A stretch of DNA of 64,000 nucleotides from Mercurialis annua (GCF_937616625.2 NC_065571.1:3350501-3414500), one strand, 5' to 3'. Positions 12,225-25,187 are shown, counted from the first letter of the stretch. Numbers and translations are program-made. Notes: generated by a model from the letters alone, not told the origin.

Positions 12225-15116
12225 ATGAATCTAAGTAACGGTAAAGGATCGATGTCAACGGTTAGTTCTAGTGCTGTTTGGAAAACTACTGAGGTTGTTC
12301 CCGATCAATTTCCGGCCGGGCTTCGAGTTCTTGTCGTTGATGATGACCCGACTTGTCTTATGATCTTGGAGAAGATGTTAAGAACTTGTCTTTATGAAGG
12401 TAACTAAATAAATTTGTTTTATTTTGTTCAAATTTGTTTTCTTGATTTTGTTTTTTTTTGTGATTTAATTCATTTGATTTGGTTTGTTTAGTTTGTAATA
12501 CTTCAGTGAAGTCATAATTTTTGTAAACATAGTTAGATTGGGTGTGATGTCACATCTGTAATGACAATTTAATGTTCCATTACTGTGTATAATCTTGGGG
12601 AATTTGTTTGACTTTAGATGTCTTTTCTGTAAGACTCTTGATCAATTGAAAAGCTTGTGAATTGGAGTGTGAGTTAGATTTGTATGAATTAGAGTGTTGA
12701 TTGATGTGATTTTTCAGTTACGAAATGCAACCGAGCCGAGATTGCGTTGTCGTTGCTCCGGGAGAACAAAAACGGGTACGACATTGTTATCAGCGATGTT
12801 CACATGCCGGATATGGATGGATTTAAGCTTCTTGAATATATTGGACTAGAGATGGATCTGCCTGTTATCAGTAAGTATTTGGTTGTGAATTGTGATCATA
12901 TTCTGTAGATTTGACTTAATTAAGGTGATGTTCTTATTTATGTTCTGCCAACTATGCAGTGATGTCGGCGGATGACGGTAAAAGTGTAGTTATGAAGGGG
13001 GTAACGCATGGTGCGTGTGATTATCTGATTAAACCGGTACGCATTGAAGCATTGAGAAATATCTGGCAGCATGTGGTAAGGAAGAAACGAAATGAATGGA
13101 AAGATATTGAGCAGTCAGGAAGCGTAGAAGAAGGAGATAGGCAGCCAAAGCAATCGGAAGATGCTGATTACTCGTCTTCAGCAAACGAAGGAAATTGGAG
13201 AAACTCGAAGAAGAGAAAAGATGACGAAGAAGAAGTAGACGATAGGGATGATACGTCTGCGTTGAAGAAGCCGCGGGTGGTGTGGTCAGTTGAGCTTCAT
13301 CAACAATTTGTCGCAGCTGTTAATCAACTAGGCATTGACAGTATGTATTGCTACTATCTTTCTTTTCGTTCTTACGATATCCTCTGAAATGTGTGAGATC
13401 TTGCAATGGTTTTGATGAAAATTGAATAAAAATACATTAAACGCGAGTCGGAATGCGGGTAGTAATAATAAGAGTAGAACCCATTTTAAAGATTCTTAAT
13501 TGCATAACTTACAAATTGAATTTCTTTTACTTAATTCTTTAATTAAGCAGTATTTACATGTAGCTTAACTATCATAACCTATTTTTACTATAGTAATTTA
13601 ATGTAATTTCATTTACATTTGTAATTTTAAATACAGAAGCTGTTCCAAAGAAAATTCTGGAATTGATGAATGTGCCTGGTCTCACGAGAGAAAATGTTGC
13701 CAGCCATCTTCAGGTATGGACAAATATAAATGTAAGCATTAAATAGAATTCCGGTAATGTCGTCATAATCTCTCTTTTCCGCTCTTATATACTAATAAAT
13801 GGCCTACTACATGGTGCAGAAATATCGCTTATATCTTAGAAGATTGAGTGGAGTTCCTCAACACCAAAACAATTTGGGCAATGCTTTCATTACACCACAA
13901 GAAGCGGCAACATATGGTACGCTGTCATCCTTCAATGGACTTGACCTTCAAACTCTTGCAGCAACCGGTCAGCTTCCAGCACAAAGCCTCGCCACACTCC
14001 AAGCAGCGGGACTCGGCAGATCAGCTGTAAAATCAAGAATACCTATGCCCATTGTTGATCAAAGAAATCTTTTTAGTTTTGAAAATCCGAAATTGAGATA
14101 TGGGGAGGGGCAACAACAACAACAATTGAGCAGCAGTAAGCAAATCAATTTACTTCATGGAATTCCGACAACCATGGAGCCAAAACAACTAGCAAATTTG
14201 CACCATTCTGCACAATCTATTGGGAGCATGAATATGCAAGTTAATTCGCAAGGAGGTCAGAGTAGTAGTTCGTTATTGATGCAGATGTCTCAATCGCAAT
14301 CTAGAGGGCAGATGCTAAATGAAGCCTCAAGCAGCCATGCGAATGCAATTGGCGGAGGGGTTTTGGCAAGACATAGTTTATCTGAGAATGGTAGAGGTTC
14401 GGGGTACAGTACAGTTTCACAATCATCTTCCATGATGAATTTCCCGTTGAACAGCGCCGTTGAATTAGCGGGTAATAGTTTTCCGATAGGTAACAATCCC
14501 GGAATGTCGAGTCTGACATCTAAGGGCACATTTCAGGAAGAGGTTAACTCAGAAATAAAAGGATCAGCAGGTTTCATGCCAAGTTATGATATTTTTGCTG
14601 ATCTAAATCAACATAAATCTCATGAATGGGAACTGCAAAATGTAGGCATGACATTCAATGCCTCTCAGCAAAACAACCTTGACGTTGATTCATCCGTTTT
14701 ATCTCACCAAGGGTTTTCGACTAGCCAAAGGACCGGACTGAACAGGAATATATCTGCTCTGGGAAAACCCGTCTTTTCTGCCGGGGATGCAGCTAATCAT
14801 GTGAATTCACAAAATGGTGGACAACAACACCTCAACGCTTTTTTCGTTGAGAATCCAGTAAGGATCAAATCCGAGACAATTTCTGATGCACACGGCCAAA
14901 CAAATTTCTTTCCTGAACAGTTTGGTCAGGAAGACCTCATGAGTGCTCTTCTCAAACAAGTAGGTTCCTCTGTCATTTCCTTTTTTATTTTATACATTCG
15001 TGTTTCAATTATTATGTTATTAAAATAACTGAAATTTGCAGCAGCAGGGAAGTGCAGGACCCGCCGAAAACGATTTCGACTTCGATGGGTATCCCTTGGA
15101 TAATATTCCCGTGTAG
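12225..15116 (+). CDS. ARR2: Type-B two-component response regulator, ARR1/ARR2 clade (complete, 666 aa)
   Basis: Nuclear MYB-like (GARP) transcription factor that ends the cytokinin phosphorelay and activates type-A ARR and other genes. Six exons join in frame: 12225-12399, 12718-12870, 12960-13340, 13637-13713, 13820-14959, 15042-15116 (2001 nt including stop), all GT-AG. The receiver domain spans about residues 33-150: acidic pair D39/D40 in [10 protein letters not shown], phospho-acceptor D85 in [13 protein letters not shown], and K134 in DYLIKPVR. A basic nuclear-localisation stretch precedes the GARP domain (about 213-272), with [20 protein letters not shown] and [20 protein letters not shown]. 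The Gln/Ser/Asn-rich C-terminal half is the activation region and ends [14 protein letters not shown], as in ARR1 and ARR2. Length and exon pattern fit the family. ARR1 and ARR2 cannot be separated from the sequence alone. Confidence 0.95.
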
Positions 15117-16530
15117 AAGCTATCTCAGATATTATGGCAGATTTGATGTATATACCTGCTGTTAAATTTGATTGCATCTTCTACAAGCAACCAGAGATAA
15201 GAAGTTCAAATTAGGGTTCTTGAGGAGACAAGATATCTTGATTCCCAAGGCTGTATGTTTTGTGCATATATTTCTTGTTCAGCTGGTTTAATCTGGACAT
15301 AAGGTAGGACGAGTCGGAAAGTCGAGATCGATATACGGTTCGAAGGTATATGCGAAGCTCGTATGGCATGTTGGACATGCAAGATTTTGACTGCATTTTC
15401 TTGGAAAATCTACCACTAATTTTAGGGTGCTTGTGGAGCTGTTGATTGGTAGATATACGCAAAGTATTAGGAGCTTTTTCTAACTGCAATAACAAATTAA
15501 GTTTTATGTTAAATTTTTTTGTCTGGTTTTAATTTATTTGATTGAAGGAATTGACATTGTTGTATATATTCCATTTGATTGCTTTGGACACAAGTCTGGG
15601 TGATTGTTAATGGATGTTCCTTGTACTTAGTTTTGAAGAGGGTAATTTTCTTTGTTCTGTTTCTCTATCTTTTGGATAAATAAATGCTCAAACTAGGTTT
15701 TGAGCTGACCCAACCGGTTTGCTTAGAAAAATATTTGATTCAAATATTGAAAGATACAAAGCAAACTTAAAACCAGCAAGATGCTAATGGTGAATTTTGT
15801 TCCATCAATGAGTTGACAGAAACTAGAGTTGTAGGATACTAGGTACGCTTGTGCATCGGTCAATAGTTTGTCATAATTTTAAACCGGACGGAACTATAGA
15901 TTCAGACCTCGTCAAACCGGACTGAAACGTACTTACAGATGTATAATTCCTCAAGAATCATGGTGACATTTTGTCAAACCAGACTGAAATGTACTTACAG
16001 GTGAATATGTTATAAATAGAGTTTCGGAATTTCAAAAGCATTTTTGTAATGCTGAAACATAGGATCCGAGAATTTCCGTGCTAACAGTTATAGTCCATCT
16101 ATCACCAATCAAAAAAAAAACATATAAACTAAACTGAAATACAACATAATTCGAATTCAGCAATGGCACTTGAAAAAAGCATCCCGCAATGAACATAAAG
16201 AAGTTTTAACATCATCAGACTAACTCAGCAAGCGAGAACAAAAAGTGCAGCACAAGGAACATCAAGAAGAACTATTAACACTGTTGACTACTGTCTGCTG
16301 ATGATGTTAAATTTACATTAGCTTTGGAAAAATGTTATCATAGTGTATATATCTTATACATTCAGGATGTCAAGAGCACAACAGCAAACCTGTCTGAAAT
16401 ACTTGAACTCACGAAATTCCAAATGATAATTTGGTCGCTGATGGATGCACATCTTCTCGTGATTCTCGAAATGTGAAGTGGATGAGCATCAAGATATGAA
16501 ATAATGGAAAGAATTAGATTTGACTTCAAG
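15117..16530. other. Tail-to-tail interval holding the 3' UTRs of the ARR and COBRA-like genes
   Basis: The two genes converge. About 15,117-15,680 reads like the ARR 3' UTR, with AATAAA-like signals near 15,680. About 16,140-16,530 is the probable COBRA-like 3' UTR on the other strand. Near 15,890-15,990 the motif CAAACCGGACTGAAACGTACTTACAG recurs as CAAACCAGACTGAAATGTACTTACAG (shown here only as a spaced similarity), a short local duplication. No further gene is visible. Confidence 0.5.
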
Positions 16531-19172
16531 TTACTGCTGCGACAATACGAACACCACAGCAGCTATAAGAAGCGATAAACTTATAGTTGACGATACTTTT
16601 CTAATACTGTTGCTCATCGGGCGGATTTTAGGAAGTGCACATTCTTCGCCGTTGAAAAATACTTTAGTGGGAAACCCATCTCCAGCAGCCACATTGATGC
16701 CGGGCGTTAGTTTCTTAGTAAATGAGATCACGGACTGTTGTTTTCCAGGAACCCTAGGACTCCTTAGTGGATCGACTCCATCAGTTTCGGCGACAAGATA
16801 GTTCAATCCCGGAAGCCCCTGCATGACTATGGTATTGTCGGTCCCTTCCAGAATGCTCCCATTGAATGAGTACATTGCTTCGAACCCAGCAGCTGCTTTG
16901 TCTAATTGTACTGCCGCAAACCAATCAGGAAACGTGAGTTCATCCCAGTTGAAGACCGTGACCCTTGCGCTCCATCCACGACTATAATCTGTATTAATAT
17001 GCCAGTTGATACTAACTCCACAGTTGTCACCACAAGGCATTGGGTTTGGCACTGTTCGATGTTTAAGGGAAGCCCAAGCTCTTGCCATAGCAGTCCGATT
17101 GTCAAAAGGAACGAGCAGTGCCTCTGGAGGAAGAAGAACGGGTGGAGCAGTTGCGCTACACGTCCTAGCCGTGTTACTAGGGCACCCGCATGCACATGTA
17201 TTACACGGGACAACAGAATCATTGTAGTAAGCAGAAAATGACACGCAACATCTAGGACTTGCTCCTTTGGGTTGAGTGATGTTGCATACAACTTGCCAGC
17301 TGGCAACTGCAGTTGAATTTAACTGCAAGCCACTCGAGTCTGGGAATTGGCTAGGGCTCACTCTAATTGGAGGACTGCATTGGTAATCAGGATTAAGCGT
17401 GCCGTTAATCTTCCAGTTCTGGGGTGGTGTGAGCTCGGAACGATTTAGATCTGGTGGCATTTTGAAAACCTGCATCTGAAAAGCTGAAATCGACTTGCTT
17501 GGGTCCATTGATGGCGGCAAGATTGTTCCATCTCGGCAACATGAGGGTTTAAACCCAAGGGTAGAGTCATTATATTTGGTTGGAGGCAGATCAATGATTG
17601 TTGGCCTTCGTTCACAGTTTAATACATTGGCGAAATCCAAATCCTTATAATGTGTTCCTTGCGATCCAAATATGCATTCAGTCGAATCAACGACATACGG
17701 ATAAGCACCCTTCATGCTGTAGATAAATTCCTCTCTCATCCAGTCCCAGCTCAATTTCCAGTTATCGAGACGACCAAGAGGATTGTGATTTTCTATAGCA
17801 ACCTGTGCCCAGTAACTAGAGTCATATGTTCTGATGACATCATATACAATTGTAAGATCACCATTTTGGCGGGGCAAGAACTCCTCATCTACAGTGATAT
17901 TGGATTTAAACTTCTCGTCTTTGGTACAGCAAACATACATCATATGACCTGCGAAGCCAAGTTGACATTCAATACGTGCAAAAACTCATAGAACTTTGAA
18001 AAATTTCACAATAACACAAAAGTATGGCATGATCCTCTACTTCAGCAGAAATTTAGTTAGAATTACAGAGCATAAAGGCTCCAAATCATATAAAACCAAT
18101 ACACAGTTAAAATTTCAATAAAATAGTCGTTATCACAATCCTATGCTCAATTAACTTCCCCAATTATTACAACTCAACAAGAAGCAAAAAGTTCTTCTTT
18201 CATAAATCAAGACGAGCAACTAGACTATTAAGAGCTGTAACTACAAATATCTAGATATGTTTGAGCTGAAACTTTAAAGATCAAATTAAAACCGATACAC
18301 CACAAGAGACGATAATAGTTACAATATGGTCAAACCATAAATCAGGTACAACATACCAAAGATCTAAACTTTGTGACATGACTAACTTACATTCTATCAT
18401 CCCAAATTATTTTATTCCACATTGCAAACCAGATCACAGTTCTATATTCCGAAATCGGATAAATTATCAAACATGTAAGCTGAAAACTAATCCTCGAAAT
18501 GAAATTGCAATGAATAATCAAACTCCAGGCATCAACTTATAAGACTCAAACCAAGAATTAAACCAAATCTATATTGCAAATCATTTGAACAATTCAACAA
18601 AATTCAAAAGAAAATTAACTAAACAAACCTTGTTTAGTTACCCCAGGGCAAACAAAGCCATCATTAGCAAGAGAAATATTAGAAGGCCAAGGAACATCCT
18701 TAACCGAAACCCCAAACTGGGTACCCAAAAGCTTAACCTGAACCGAAGTCTGAGTAGAATCCCCCGCAGTTTCAATCGGAGTTTTCAAATCCGTCATCGG
18801 AAACCCAGCAAAAACAGTCCCATTACCCACATTACCCGGCAACCTAGTACCGTCAGCAAGAACAGCATTCGAAGCCGACACTAAAAACTCATCGTTCTTA
18901 AACCCCACAAAAACTTTCCACGATTTAAGCGCATCGAGCCCGTTGTTCGACACAGTGAGCGTCGACTCAAATCTGTACGGCTGGTGGGTGGGCACGGTTG
19001 GTTTAAGCTGGGTACCCTTTTCATACTGGTATGATAAGAAGATGCCGTTACAAGTACTGCCAGGAGGCGGCGGAGGCGGCACCGGAGCTGGTTTGGTAGT
19101 GTTGGATTGGGAGATGGTGAAGGGGATTGTGAGTAGAATGATGAGAAGCTGGAGATTTGAGTGTGAGCCCAT
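16531..19172 (-). CDS. COBL7: COBRA-like GPI-anchored protein, COBL7 clade (complete, 653 aa)
   Basis: COBRA proteins are GPI-anchored extracellular proteins needed for oriented cellulose deposition. Two exons, 19172-18629 and 17948-16531, join across a GT-AG intron to give 653 residues, as expected for the long COBL7-11 subgroup, which carries an extra N-terminal module. Visible features: an N-terminal signal peptide ([17 protein letters not shown]), a proline run (PVPPPPPPG), many N-glycosylation sequons, the Cys-rich block with the hallmark CCVS at about 415-418 followed by CNTCACGC, and a C-terminal hydrophobic tail ([17 protein letters not shown]) fitting a GPI signal. The start is the first ATG, directly before the signal peptide. 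Orthology to COBL7 rather than a sister gene is inferred from length and motifs. Confidence 0.93.
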
Positions 19173-19850
19173 GGTGGTTAATTTGTGGTGGCGGCGGTGG
19201 TGGGTTTTTGTAGTGTGAATTGGGATATGGAAACGCGTATGAGAAATCTGAGAGGAGAAGAAATGAACAGCTTAGGAGAAGCTGTATTTTTTGAATTTGA
19301 AATGAATTTTCTGTGTTTGAGTCGTCGTCACTGGGTTTAAAGATGTGCTACCCTCGATTTATTTAGGTACCTTTTTTTTAAGGAGAAAAGAAGACAGGAC
19401 ACGTAAATGTAATTACCAAAACATAAAATAAAAAAAGTGCTTCGTTTTTGTAAGAAAGTGCCGTTGTTGTGGAAGTTGTTTTGTTTTGTCCCTCTCAATT
19501 TATTTTCATTTGGTGATGTGAACGTTGTTGATATAAAATGGTCTGCACTCACGGGGTGTGAATGAATTCGGGTATTACAAAATTATTGGAAATTGATTCG
19601 AAAAAAAATTAGAATTCAGTTCATCCAATTCAAGTTCAAACTACTCGAATATTACTTTTCACTAAATTCAATTAAAAATACTCATATTTAACGAGTTTTT
19701 TTCAAAAACAGTGATAGTATAATTGAATATAAAAGTACTATATTAGGTTACATTATAATAAGTAGAAAGCAAAAAACGTTTAAATGAGTTTGCTAAATTA
19801 TGAGCTAAAGTATTAAAATTTCTACGAGTAAATTGAATCGAGCATAACTG
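19173..19850. other. Promoter region of the COBRA-like gene and decayed AT-rich flank
   Basis: The first 150 bp upstream of the start (minus strand) is the leader. A TATA-like CTAAATAAATC on the minus strand lies near 19,360. Beyond that is AT-rich sequence without recognisable genes. Confidence 0.35.
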
Positions 19851-19854
19851 AAAA

Positions 19855-20290
19855 GATCTCCGGGGACGTCAAATAATTTCCCGAGTCCTGTAATCCGTAG
19901 AATCTCCCGAATTAACCACCTGAGCAACCTGAAGAACATCACCAAACATAGCTACTCGATTCCAACCACAAGATCAAGCCCAACTTAAAGAATCATGAAG
20001 AGTCAGAAATTCTAAGATCCCCGGATCCCAAATATGACGATAGTGTGCAGTGAAACGACTAATAACAAAACCATTGTTGTTCACAGCCACAACACCAATA
20101 AAACAACAATGATACATTGAACTAGTAGCCGCATCATAGTAGAGTTTTATAGTACCTGATGTCGGGACAGCCGTTGAGATTGAATTAGACGGGCACATAG
20201 CAGTGGACTGTGAATGACTATTAAGCGTTGGAAGTGCTGCAAACATGTTATAAGCTGCTATCCGGAGTTTGAAATAATGGAAGAGGCATG
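19855..20290 (-). pseudogene. LINE RNase H-like fragment, decayed
   Basis: Minus-strand translation gives IKLYYDAATS...GVVAVNNNGFVISRFTAHY and EFLTLHDSLSWA. That is the N-terminal half of the plant LINE RNase H-like domain (xxVDA...GxVxRDxxG...AExxAxxxAL). A frameshift follows, and LLRWLIREILRI appears in another frame near 19,900. No intact ORF2 remains. Confidence 0.6.
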
Positions 20291-21095
20291 GATAAAATAC
20301 ATTGCGTATTGTCAGGTATAAAAAACCGCTTTATAAGCTTGGCATTCCAATCAGAAGCTGTATCATATTTTAGAATGAAAAAAAATCATATATAAGTTAT
20401 TTTTATTTTGTTGGACTCGAGTCTAAATTTAAATAGTTTAAATGTCATTTCAAATTAGAATTAAAAATGTAAACATGTTCGAGCTAGAGTTTCTATAAGA
20501 GAATCGAGCTCGGAGTCGAACGTAACGTAATTTGAGTTCGGCTTAACTCGTTTACACTTCTAAATTATGGTCACTTTTATGTCCTGGCGTATTATAATTT
20601 TGTATATCAAATAAAATTATTAATTATATCATATATATTATATATATATATATACTATTTTATTTATTTATTTATTTTGATTGATATAATTTGTTTATAA
20701 TTAGTATGCTGTATACACGTAATGATCAGATTTAGGAAATCTGATGAAGAAACAAACATGAGCTTTGATAATTGTAATTGAAAGGTATTTTGGAGTTAAG
20801 ACATAAAATGAGATTGGCATGATTGTGGCCTAAGTCACGGCGGGCACGTAATTTTGTCTGCGTGGCTGCCAAAACGCGTACGCTCTACCGGATCAGCTAA
20901 TATTGTAGGACCATTTTTATCTTTTTTTTTTTTAAACTTCCAACTAGCCGTTGTTTATCAAAGCGTCTTTTGTTTCCTTTTTTTTTCCAACTAAAAATTA
21001 AACAAGTAATATAGAAATTTAATTTTAAAAATTAATAATGGAAGGATTTTTATACTTAGAAATATTACGGGATTGAATTTTTGAATAGAATGATT
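20291..21095. other. AT-rich intergenic DNA with a short GTAAAC...CTCGAGC-type element
   Basis: At 20,468-20,562 the sequence runs from GTAAACATGTTCGAGCTAGA to CGGCTTAACTCGTTTACA. Its ends mirror each other, and GAGCTCG motifs lie inside. Similar CGAGTTCGAGC pieces occur near 38,480-38,635 and 54,525-54,630. TA repeats occur at 20,637-20,656. No gene is seen. Confidence 0.4.
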
Positions 21096-21104
21096 ATTTG
21101 ATAG

Positions 21105-23393
21105 AGAAAATTAGGAAAAATACTCTCTTTTTAAAAATAATATGATTTCCTACCTCAATAAGGAAAAGATAGAGAAAATACCTCACCCTTTTAATATATT
21201 TATTTTTTTTACTCTAAGACATGTTTATATTATAATTATACTTAACTTTTATTGTTATTTTACTCTAATTATATTTATTCTATTCTAAATGACATCTGTC
21301 ATTTTTCTCTCTCTTTCTCTCGTTTTTTTCTTTCTTTTCTCTTTTTTCTTTCTTCTCTTTCTTCTCTCTTTCTTCTCCTTCTCTGGTTCTTTTTTCTTCA
21401 CCATTTTTTTTCTTCTTCTCTTCTCTACTTTTATTCTTTTCTTCTTCGCCGTTCTTCTGTCGCTCCGCCATCACTCCGCCATCTTGATTTTAGCGATTTT
21501 TTCTTAATTCGTGGTGATAAATATGATTTATTTTCATTTTCAGATCTAAATAAATTACTCTTGAATTTTTCAACTTTAGATCTAAAAATCTGCATAAGAA
21601 ACAATGTTATGATGAAAAAAAATGATTTTATGCACAAAAAACGATTTCTGCAAAAAAACAGCTTCTGATTATCATATGAGTATCATCACTGCATTATCAT
21701 GTAAGTATCATAACACTGCAGAGAAAATTGATTTTTTATTAAAAAAAACAGTGTCTGATTATCATATGAATAACACTGTATTAAAATATCATTATCATAA
21801 CATTATATGATTATGATAAGGTTATGATAATACAAATATACGATAATGATAATAGTATAATAATGTTTTTATGATAATATAATGATAAGCTTATAATAGT
21901 ATGATAATATGATACTTACATGGAAAAAAAATTACAGAAATAGTGTCATATGATAATGTTTTATCATATGATAACGAGATGATAATATTTATGGTACATA
22001 CATGATAATATCTATGATAATATATGATAAAATAGTTTTCGATTATCATGTTGTTATCATAACACTGGAGTATGATAATTAGATGATAATGAATTATGAT
22101 AAGTTTATGATAACTGGATGATAACGTGCGTGAAAATAGAATTACAAAAAAATTCATGACATCAGTATGATAACCAGATGATAATAAAATAATAAAGTTA
22201 TGATAATAGTATGATAATAAGATACCTATATGTAAACAAATCACATAAAAATTATGATAATGAGATGATAATATAAAGATAATAGTATGATAATATGATA
22301 CCTATATAAAAAAAAATTACAAAAAAATTATGACAACGAGATGATAATGTGAAGATAATAGTATGATAATAATATGATAATATGATACATGTACGAAAAA
22401 AAACAATTATAAAAAAATTATGATAATAAGATGATAAGGTGACGATAATAGTATGATAACATGACTTTATTATACTTCATTATCATACTATTTTCTTCAC
22501 ATTATCATCTCGTTATCATAATTTTTATGTAATTTTTTTCATATAGGTATCATATTATCATACTGTTATCATAATTTTATTATTATGTCGTTGTCATAAT
22601 ATTATCATTTAGGTACAATAATACATTATCATCTCGGTATCATATGATTATATTATGAGAATGAGGTGATAATACAGTGATAACAACATGATAATCAATT
22701 TTTTGTAGAAAATCTTTCTTTATGCAGTGTTATGATAACAATATGATAATACTGTGATACTCATATGATAATCAGAGACTATTTTTTTTTATAAAAAATC
22801 ATTTTTTCTGCAGTGTTATGATAATCATATGATAATCAGATGCTGTTTTTTTGCAGAAAATCGTTTTTGTGCAGAAAAACGTTTTTTTCATCATAATATC
22901 GTTTTTTCATACAGATTTTTAGATTTAAAATTGAGAAAAAAATTCAAGAGTAATTTATTTATATCTGAATGTTAAAAAATCGCCATAATCACCATGAATT
23001 AAAGAAAAGTTCGCTAAAATAAAAAATGAAAGAACAGTGGAGCGACGGTGGAGCGATGAAGAAACGGCGGCGGAGGGATGAAGGAACGACAGAGAAAAAA
23101 GAAAAAAGTGGAGAAGAAAAGAAGAAATAAAAAAGAAGAAGAAAATTGACGAAGAAGAAGAAGAAGAAGAGAAGAGAGAGAAAGAAAATAAAAATATGAC
23201 AGTTGTCATATAATAAGAGTAAAGATATATTTAGAGTAAAAAATTAATAAAAAGTAGGTATAATCATAATATAAACATGCTTTAGAGTAAAAAAATAAAA
23301 ACATTAGAATGATGAGGTATTTTCTCTATCTTTTTCTTATTGAGGTAGGAAATCAAATTATTTTAAAAAATAGAGTATTATCCTAATCTTCTC
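21105..23393. mobile_element. 2.3-kb palindromic Mutator-type non-autonomous element
   Basis: The ends mirror each other: left GAGAAAATTAGGAAAAATAC, right end reversed GAGAAGATTAGGATAATACT. Both sides carry the identical 9-bp repeat TATTTGATA (21096-21104 and 23394-23402), a target-site duplication of MULE size. Mirror symmetry continues inward. The CCTACCTCAATAAG blocks pair, a 150-bp pyrimidine tract at 21,297-21,445 pairs with a purine tract at 23,090-23,195, and the middle is a field of TATGATAATNNGATAATA-like repeats on one arm and ATTATCATATTATCAT on the other. The whole element could fold as one hairpin of about 1.1 kb per arm. Open frames in the tracts are compositional artefacts. Confidence 0.85.
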
Positions 23394-23429
23394 TATTTGA
23401 TATGGTGACCCAGCTTTTGTGATTAAAAA

Positions 23430-23662
23430 TTTAGAGATATTTTTAGGTAAATTCAATTCACCACGTCATCCATGAACTGAGCCAATAATATTATAACACC
23501 TTATTAAAATGAGGGTACGCTTGTAATTTTGTTTGTTGTTTTTTTTATATTTTTAAATAATGATATTATAAAAATATCCTCATTTTAATGAGGTGTTATA
23601 ATGTTATTGCCAGTTCACGGATGACGTGGTAGACTGAATCTACTTAAAAATTTATCTAAAAA
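23430..23662. mobile_element. Small inverted-repeat element beside the tandem duplication
   Basis: The left arm has AATTCACCACGTCATCCATG, and the right arm has its mirror, CACGGATGACGTGGTAGACT. TTATAACACCTTATTAAAAT pairs with ATTTTAATGAGGTGTTATAA. The size is about 230 bp. No clear target duplication was found. The right arm lies in the segment that was later duplicated. Confidence 0.55.
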
Positions 23663-23859
23663 ATTAAAGTTTGATCCTTTATAATTTCTATCAAGAATTC
23701 ATTATTAGCAACTGCTATTAAATTAATTAAGTTACATAAAGTAAAGTTAATTTAAATTACAGACCTTAAATCTGATGGACATTCTCATGAAAATATAATT
23801 AATCTTAATATTATTTTTGGAAATTTTATATAACAATTTGATTTTTGTTTAGTTGATTG

Positions 23860-24315
23860 ATATTTTTTTGTCAAAGGTTAAACTTAATTGATTGAAGAGT
23901 GAAATATATACAAATAGAAAATAACTCCTCAACACCAATGAGTTAATCATTCCATGATTAAATGATGAGAACTGCAAATCAGTCATCCACAAGGATATTT
24001 TTGGCCATCGAATGAGCCACCCAAATAAAATCTAATTTCCAAAAATCAAGAGATTAGATCAAGATATTGACTAAAACTACCTCAGCATCCTTGTCATCAG
24101 TGTTGGAGAAATGTATTCCATTTATAAAGACCTCCCAATCTCCCTCGAAAGTTAGACGGTTATATCTGAAATCAACGACTCCTCCATTGCTATTTATAGT
24201 CTTAGTGCATCCACCACTATTGGTTATGTAATGTCAAGAAACCATCGTACCTATACCACAATTGCAAACACCATTGAAGCAAAAAAAATGTAATTAAAAT
24301 AGGTCTATAGTTACT
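23860..24315 (-). pseudogene. LINE RNase H tail fragment (copy in duplication unit 1)
   Basis: Minus-strand reading gives DFIWVAHSMAKNILVDD, the WVAHSxAK motif that closes the RNase H-like domain of plant LINE ORF2. Frames upstream are broken. The T run at about 23,868-23,875 on the plus strand fits a short poly(A) end. The same fragment recurs at 24,732-25,187 through the tandem duplication, and a related copy lies at 61.2-62.0 kb. Confidence 0.6.
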
Positions 24316-24731
24316 TTGGTAAAAAAAACATTTCCATTGAGCTTAAAACTTTGAATTGTAGTACTAAGCTTACTGATTTTAATAATGGAGCTCAATTCAG
24401 ATGTTTTAACTCAGTAACATTCTTATTTATCCATAAGTTGATAAGATGAGTTAATTTTAATGAGGTGTTATAATGTTATTGTCAGTTCACGGATGACGTG
24501 GTGGACTGAATCTACTTAAAAATTTATCTAAAAAATTAAAGTTTGATCCTTTATAATTTCTATCAAGAATTCATTATTAGCAACTGCTATTAAATTAATT
24601 AAGTTACATAAAGTAAAGTTAATTTAAATTACAGACCTTAAATCTGATGGACATTCTCATGAAAATATAATTAATCTTAATATTATTTTTGGAAATTTTA
24701 TATAACAATTTGATTTTTGTTTAGTTGATTG

Positions 24732-25187
24732 ATATTTTTTTGTCAAAGGTTAAACTTAATTGATTGAAGAGTGAAATATATACAAATAGAAAATAACTCC
24801 TCAACACCAATGAGTTAATCATTCCATGATTAAATGATGAGAACTGCAAATCAGTCATCCACAAGGATATTTTTGGCCATCGAATGAGCCACCCAAATAA
24901 AATCTAATTTCCAAAAATCAAGAGATTAGATCAAGATATTGACTAAAACTACCTCAGCATCCTTGTCATCAGTGTTGGAGAAATGTATTCCATTTATAAA
25001 GACCTCCCAATCTCCCTCGAAAGTTAGACGGTTATATCTGAAATCAACGACTCCTCCATTGCTATTTATAGTCTTAGTGCATCCACCACTATTGGTTATG
25101 TAATGTCAAGAAACCATCGTACCTATACCACAATTGCAAACACCATTGAAGCAAAAAAAATGTAATTAAAATAGGTGTATAGTTACT
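24732..25187 (-). pseudogene. LINE RNase H tail fragment (copy in duplication unit 2)
   Basis: Collinear copy of the preceding LINE fragment within the second 872-bp unit, with the same frame breaks. The breaks therefore predate the duplication. Confidence 0.6.

Noticed and set aside
16906..17241. Plus-strand frames over the COBRA-like exon
   Set aside because: Shadows of the well-supported COBL reading frame on the other strand.
21252..21668. Phe/Leu/Ser-rich 138-codon frame that looks like a membrane protein
   Set aside because: It is the translation of a pyrimidine tract inside the palindromic element, mirrored by a Glu/Lys/Arg frame on the opposite strand.
21660..22830. Regular TATGATAAT repeats that could recall a CRISPR-like array
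   Set aside because: Spacing and units are irregular, there are no unique spacers, and the sequence is a eukaryotic palindromic transposon interior.
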